Below, piece by piece: positions 61,419 through 64,000 of a stretch of 64,000 nucleotides of DNA (positions within the stretch are counted from its first letter, which is position 1; every line of letters starts with the position of its first letter). The stretch spans positions 1,512,893 to 1,576,892 of the forward strand of contig JADWQD010000011.1 of the NCBI GenBank assembly GCA_016110215.1, read 5' to 3'. Made by a program: the position numbers and the translations under genes. The DNA is from Capronia americana. Lineage: Eukaryota; Ascomycota; Eurotiomycetes; Chaetothyriales; Herpotrichiellaceae. The notes beneath the pieces are model-generated. The model did no database searches. It saw nothing but the letters and a program-made list of their open reading frames with translations, and had not been told where the DNA came from.

Positions 61419-62624
61419 GACTGAGGCAGGTTCCTAGAAATGACACAGCCCTGTGAGGAATGTCAACATAAATAGCGTTTCTAAGGTGATATTGGGCGCA
61501 GTCAGGCGCTGCCAAAGAGCACGACTGACTCAATTGATTCACAACTTAGCGCCGTGGTAAGACGAGAGAACCAGAGCAAACGTCCTGAAACACATTTGTC
61601 ATGGGGATAGTACGTAGTACATCCAGGAACAAAGGCGCGAGTTTGTGCATGCGCGGTGGGGCTCCGGCACGACAGCGTGAGGCCCTTTAGCGCCTTGGCA
61701 CGGCTTCCTGTACGAGTATTTCCGTCGTACAAGGACTTCTGCCGTCCATCGTACCACATACCAGATACCACACAAGACCGTACTTGTTCACAACCTCGAT
61801 GGTAGCCTGGTTCCTTGTTTAACGCAAAGAGCGCCTGCAGAAGGAAGCTTGGGAGACAAAAGCCCAATGCGCTTGGCGGTTATGGAGGTGTTGGTTTGGT
61901 CTCCTCGTTGCAACAGGCTGGCAAGCAGAGCCAATGAGCACGAGGCTTATGGCGCTTGCTTGCAGGCAGCCGAAACCTACGAGAAGTCAGAGAACTAGGG
62001 CTAGGTTCAAGCTAAAGATGCATTGGGTATTCCCCCGTGACAACAATGACACTCGGAAAATACTTCTACCCGTCCCGTCCCGTCGCGGTTCTTTGGCGTA
62101 AACTTTACGTTGTAGGAATACGCATGTTCATTTCGCAGCCTCGATCTTCTCTCTAAAGGACTTGGCCCGCTGTGCCGCCTTTCCTCGAATTTGGCTGGCT
62201 AGGGACCCCAATGTTGGGAACCCCCCGGCCAGCAAAGACCGCCAGAAACGAGCGCTTTGCCTCATCGGAGATGGGTCAATGTCCTGGGAAGTTTGTGCGA
62301 AAGTAGAGGCGGCGAAGGCATGACTAGGTAATGTGGGTACCCCGGTGCGGCATGCCAGGGGCAAGGTCCTCCCAACAATGAACATTTGCAAGCTGCCGCG
62401 GGCAGCGCGACTTGCGCCCCGGAACTGCGGGAAACCGCTTCGTACCGTTAACGCTTCAGATGCATTGGTGGGCATCCGAATGGCTGCTGAACTGGCACAA
62501 CTGGTCGACCCGGAGCCTAACGAGCAGGCACCCACTCCGCTACATCACCGATCTTCTCTTCCTTCTTGGTCCACAAACTTTGGAGTCACTTTGCCTTCGA
62601 CCTTACATTGGGAAATCCGTCAAC
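61419..62624. other. Intergenic, about 1200 bp
   Basis: Divergent promoters of the DUF3431 gene and the aspartic-protease-like gene. Several short ORFs on both strands, no motifs. Nothing distinctive seen. Confidence 0.5.
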
Positions 62625-64000
62625 ATGGTATATGGATGCTTTATCCTTTTAACGGCGCTGGCGTCTACTGCTCAGCTTTCAAAAGCGAACGATTGCACGG
62701 CACCGGCTCAGGGTCCGATCAGTCTACCAGTGCGCAATGTCACTCTTGCAGGCCAGCATATCCGCCGAGGATTGGAAATACAGCTCGGTACACCCTCGCA
62801 GCCGTTGGCAGTCGCGGTCTCCAGGTGCGTTGATTTCTGCTTCAGAGTTCATCAGTTGCAACACGCTAATAGCGAGAAGTACCCGGAACAATTCGTATTT
62901 CTACGACCAGAGTCCCCAATGTGGCTCCCTCGTGACAGACACCTGCATTGCCATTCGAGGAGGTGCTTTCGATGAAAATCTATCATCTACTTTCCTGAGC
63001 AATGCGGGATTCGGAGCCTTCAGCAGACTCGATCCTCAACTGACCATGGACGACACAACCATGCTAGTCAACACGGACACATTTTTTGTCAATAGTTCCT
63101 TCAAGGTCGAGCAGTTTCGGTTCGGCGTGCCACGCGAGGATGTAGGCGAATTCTCCGTCTTGGGCTTGGCAAAACATTCAAGCTTGCTTTCTATGCTACG
63201 AAATGCAGGCAATATTGCCTCTCTCAGTTATTCGCTCTACTGGGGCCAGACGGGCACCAGCGCTGAACATCAGCTTGATGGGGGGCTTGTCATTGGGGGG
63301 TTGGATATGGCAAAGGCGGTGGGCCAGAACTACACCACCAGCCTCAACCGTGCCTCGCCGTGCGCGTCGGGCATGCTCGTTTCGGTGTCGGATATGACTT
63401 TAGAGTTTCCTAATGGAACCTCTGCCAGTATCATGGGAGCAGAAGTTGGTCAGACTATCAACTATTGCATTCTCCCGGAATACCCTCTTATCACGATGCC
63501 TTTGAGTCTGTGGGTTCAGTGGATGGCGGCTTATCCACAGTCAGACACAGATGGGAATGCCGATGCTAGAGCTGGAGGAGAACCCAACATTTGGGGCCTC
63601 GTCTACCCGCCCAGCCTATCGTGAGTTACGGAGCATGGCCTACCCGCGAACCGTACTGATCTCTAATTCAGGTTTGTCGGAGATCTCAAAATCACGATCG
63701 ACAACAGTTTCGATATTACTATCCCCAGTCACCAACTAGTGCAATACTACTACACCTTCGACGATAATGGGGACGCCAGTGTCAATGGCTCTGTCCTCGA
63801 ATTAATGATCAATCCACTCCAGGATGTGAATAAGAATGACCTGCCCCAGTTTGGAATGACCTTTCTGCAGGCGGCATACCTTCATGTCAACTACGACGAC
63901 GACACTTTCACACTTTGGCAGGCGAATGCTACCGACTCGCAGTCACTTGTTGGTGTTGGTCAATCCGTGCTTGGATGTTCTGCTTCGCTCACAACTGCTT
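62625..64000 (+). CDS. Aspartic-protease-fold (pepsin A1) protein lacking catalytic Asp, 3' end outside window
   Basis: Three exons visible, 62625-62824, 62877-63620 and 63672 to the window end; introns 52 and 51 nt. A signal peptide (MVYGCFILLTALASTAQLSKA) is followed by the pepsin-like layout: ISLPVRNV, GLEIQLGTPSQPLAVAVS, GGAFDENLSSTF, EFSVLGLAKHSSLLSML, SLYWGQTG, LDGGLVIGGLD, then QTINYCILPEYPLITMP and FGMTFLQAAYLHVNYDDDTF. Where pepsins have the first DTGS the sequence is VSRSTRNNSYFY, and where they have the second DTGT it is NYCILPEYPLI, so both catalytic aspartates appear absent. Fungi have a family of such proteins, often with a C-terminal membrane helix, which would lie beyond the window. 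Extracellular or membrane-bound; probably a binding or sensing role. Confidence 0.85.

Noticed and set aside
1..64000. CRISPR arrays, bacterial operons, rRNA genes
   Set aside because: No evenly spaced identical short repeats, no polycistronic arrangement, and the gene set is nuclear fungal.

Overview
The window is nuclear DNA of a filamentous ascomycete (Pezizomycotina; a Eurotiomycete such as a Chaetothyrialean black yeast would fit, but I cannot fix the order). Evidence: single genes on both strands with no operons, mostly 44-120 nt introns with CTAAC/CTGAC-type branch sites, a GAL4-type Zn(II)2Cys6 regulator, expanded APH-like kinases, a DUF3431 protein, HDEL on the ER Hsp70, and many mitochondrial presequences. 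Exon structures below were built by hand from splice sites, reading phase and remembered family patterns; no database search was run.

Layout. 0-13 kb: tail of an APH-like kinase, a Ser/Pro-rich nuclear-type protein, F-actin capping protein alpha, an omega-type glutathione transferase, ER BiP/Kar2, a small YqfO/NIF3-like protein and a PNPOx-FAD/NAD reductase fusion. 13-20.3 kb: a possible metabolic cluster of a Zn(II)2Cys6 regulator, a six-exon amidase and, divergent from it, a seven-exon MFS transporter; the promoter between the last two is rich in GATA sites. 20.3-33.9 kb: housekeeping genes, namely SUA5 (t6A synthesis), a TPR/F-box/LRR protein of Pof3/Dia2 type behind a minisatellite, a CIA84-like PPR protein divergent from mitochondrial ribosomal protein S18, Aip1 and the SAGA subunit Hfi1/Ada1. 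34-43.2 kb: an acidic/basic unknown ORF, a large ankyrin protein (about 1841 aa) whose N-terminus carries a nucleotidyltransferase-like motif set, and a mitochondrial-type PurU.

43.2-47.6 kb is an accessory, decaying island: two nucleotidyltransferase-like genes, each broken by in-frame stops, an intact metallophosphoesterase between them, and the 3' remnant of a Tad-like LINE (RNase H and C-terminal zinc knuckle). 47.6-57.2 kb: a secreted or ER-type ureohydrolase ending in KDEL, the divergent pair Vps27 (ESCRT-0) and a Doa4/USP8-like ubiquitin hydrolase, and the tRNA methyltransferase Trm7. 57.2-64 kb: an APH-like kinase lying between two direct short repeats, a segment of dispersed repeat fragments, a DUF3431 type II membrane protein, and an aspartic-protease-like protein with no visible catalytic aspartates, cut by the window end.

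Main points for a second look: the NT-like/ankyrin protein and its NT-like pseudogene neighbours; two GC-AG introns that restore conserved domains; the KDEL ureohydrolase; the pseudo-protease; the TF-amidase-MFS cluster; and dispersed repeats flanking the APH-like gene.
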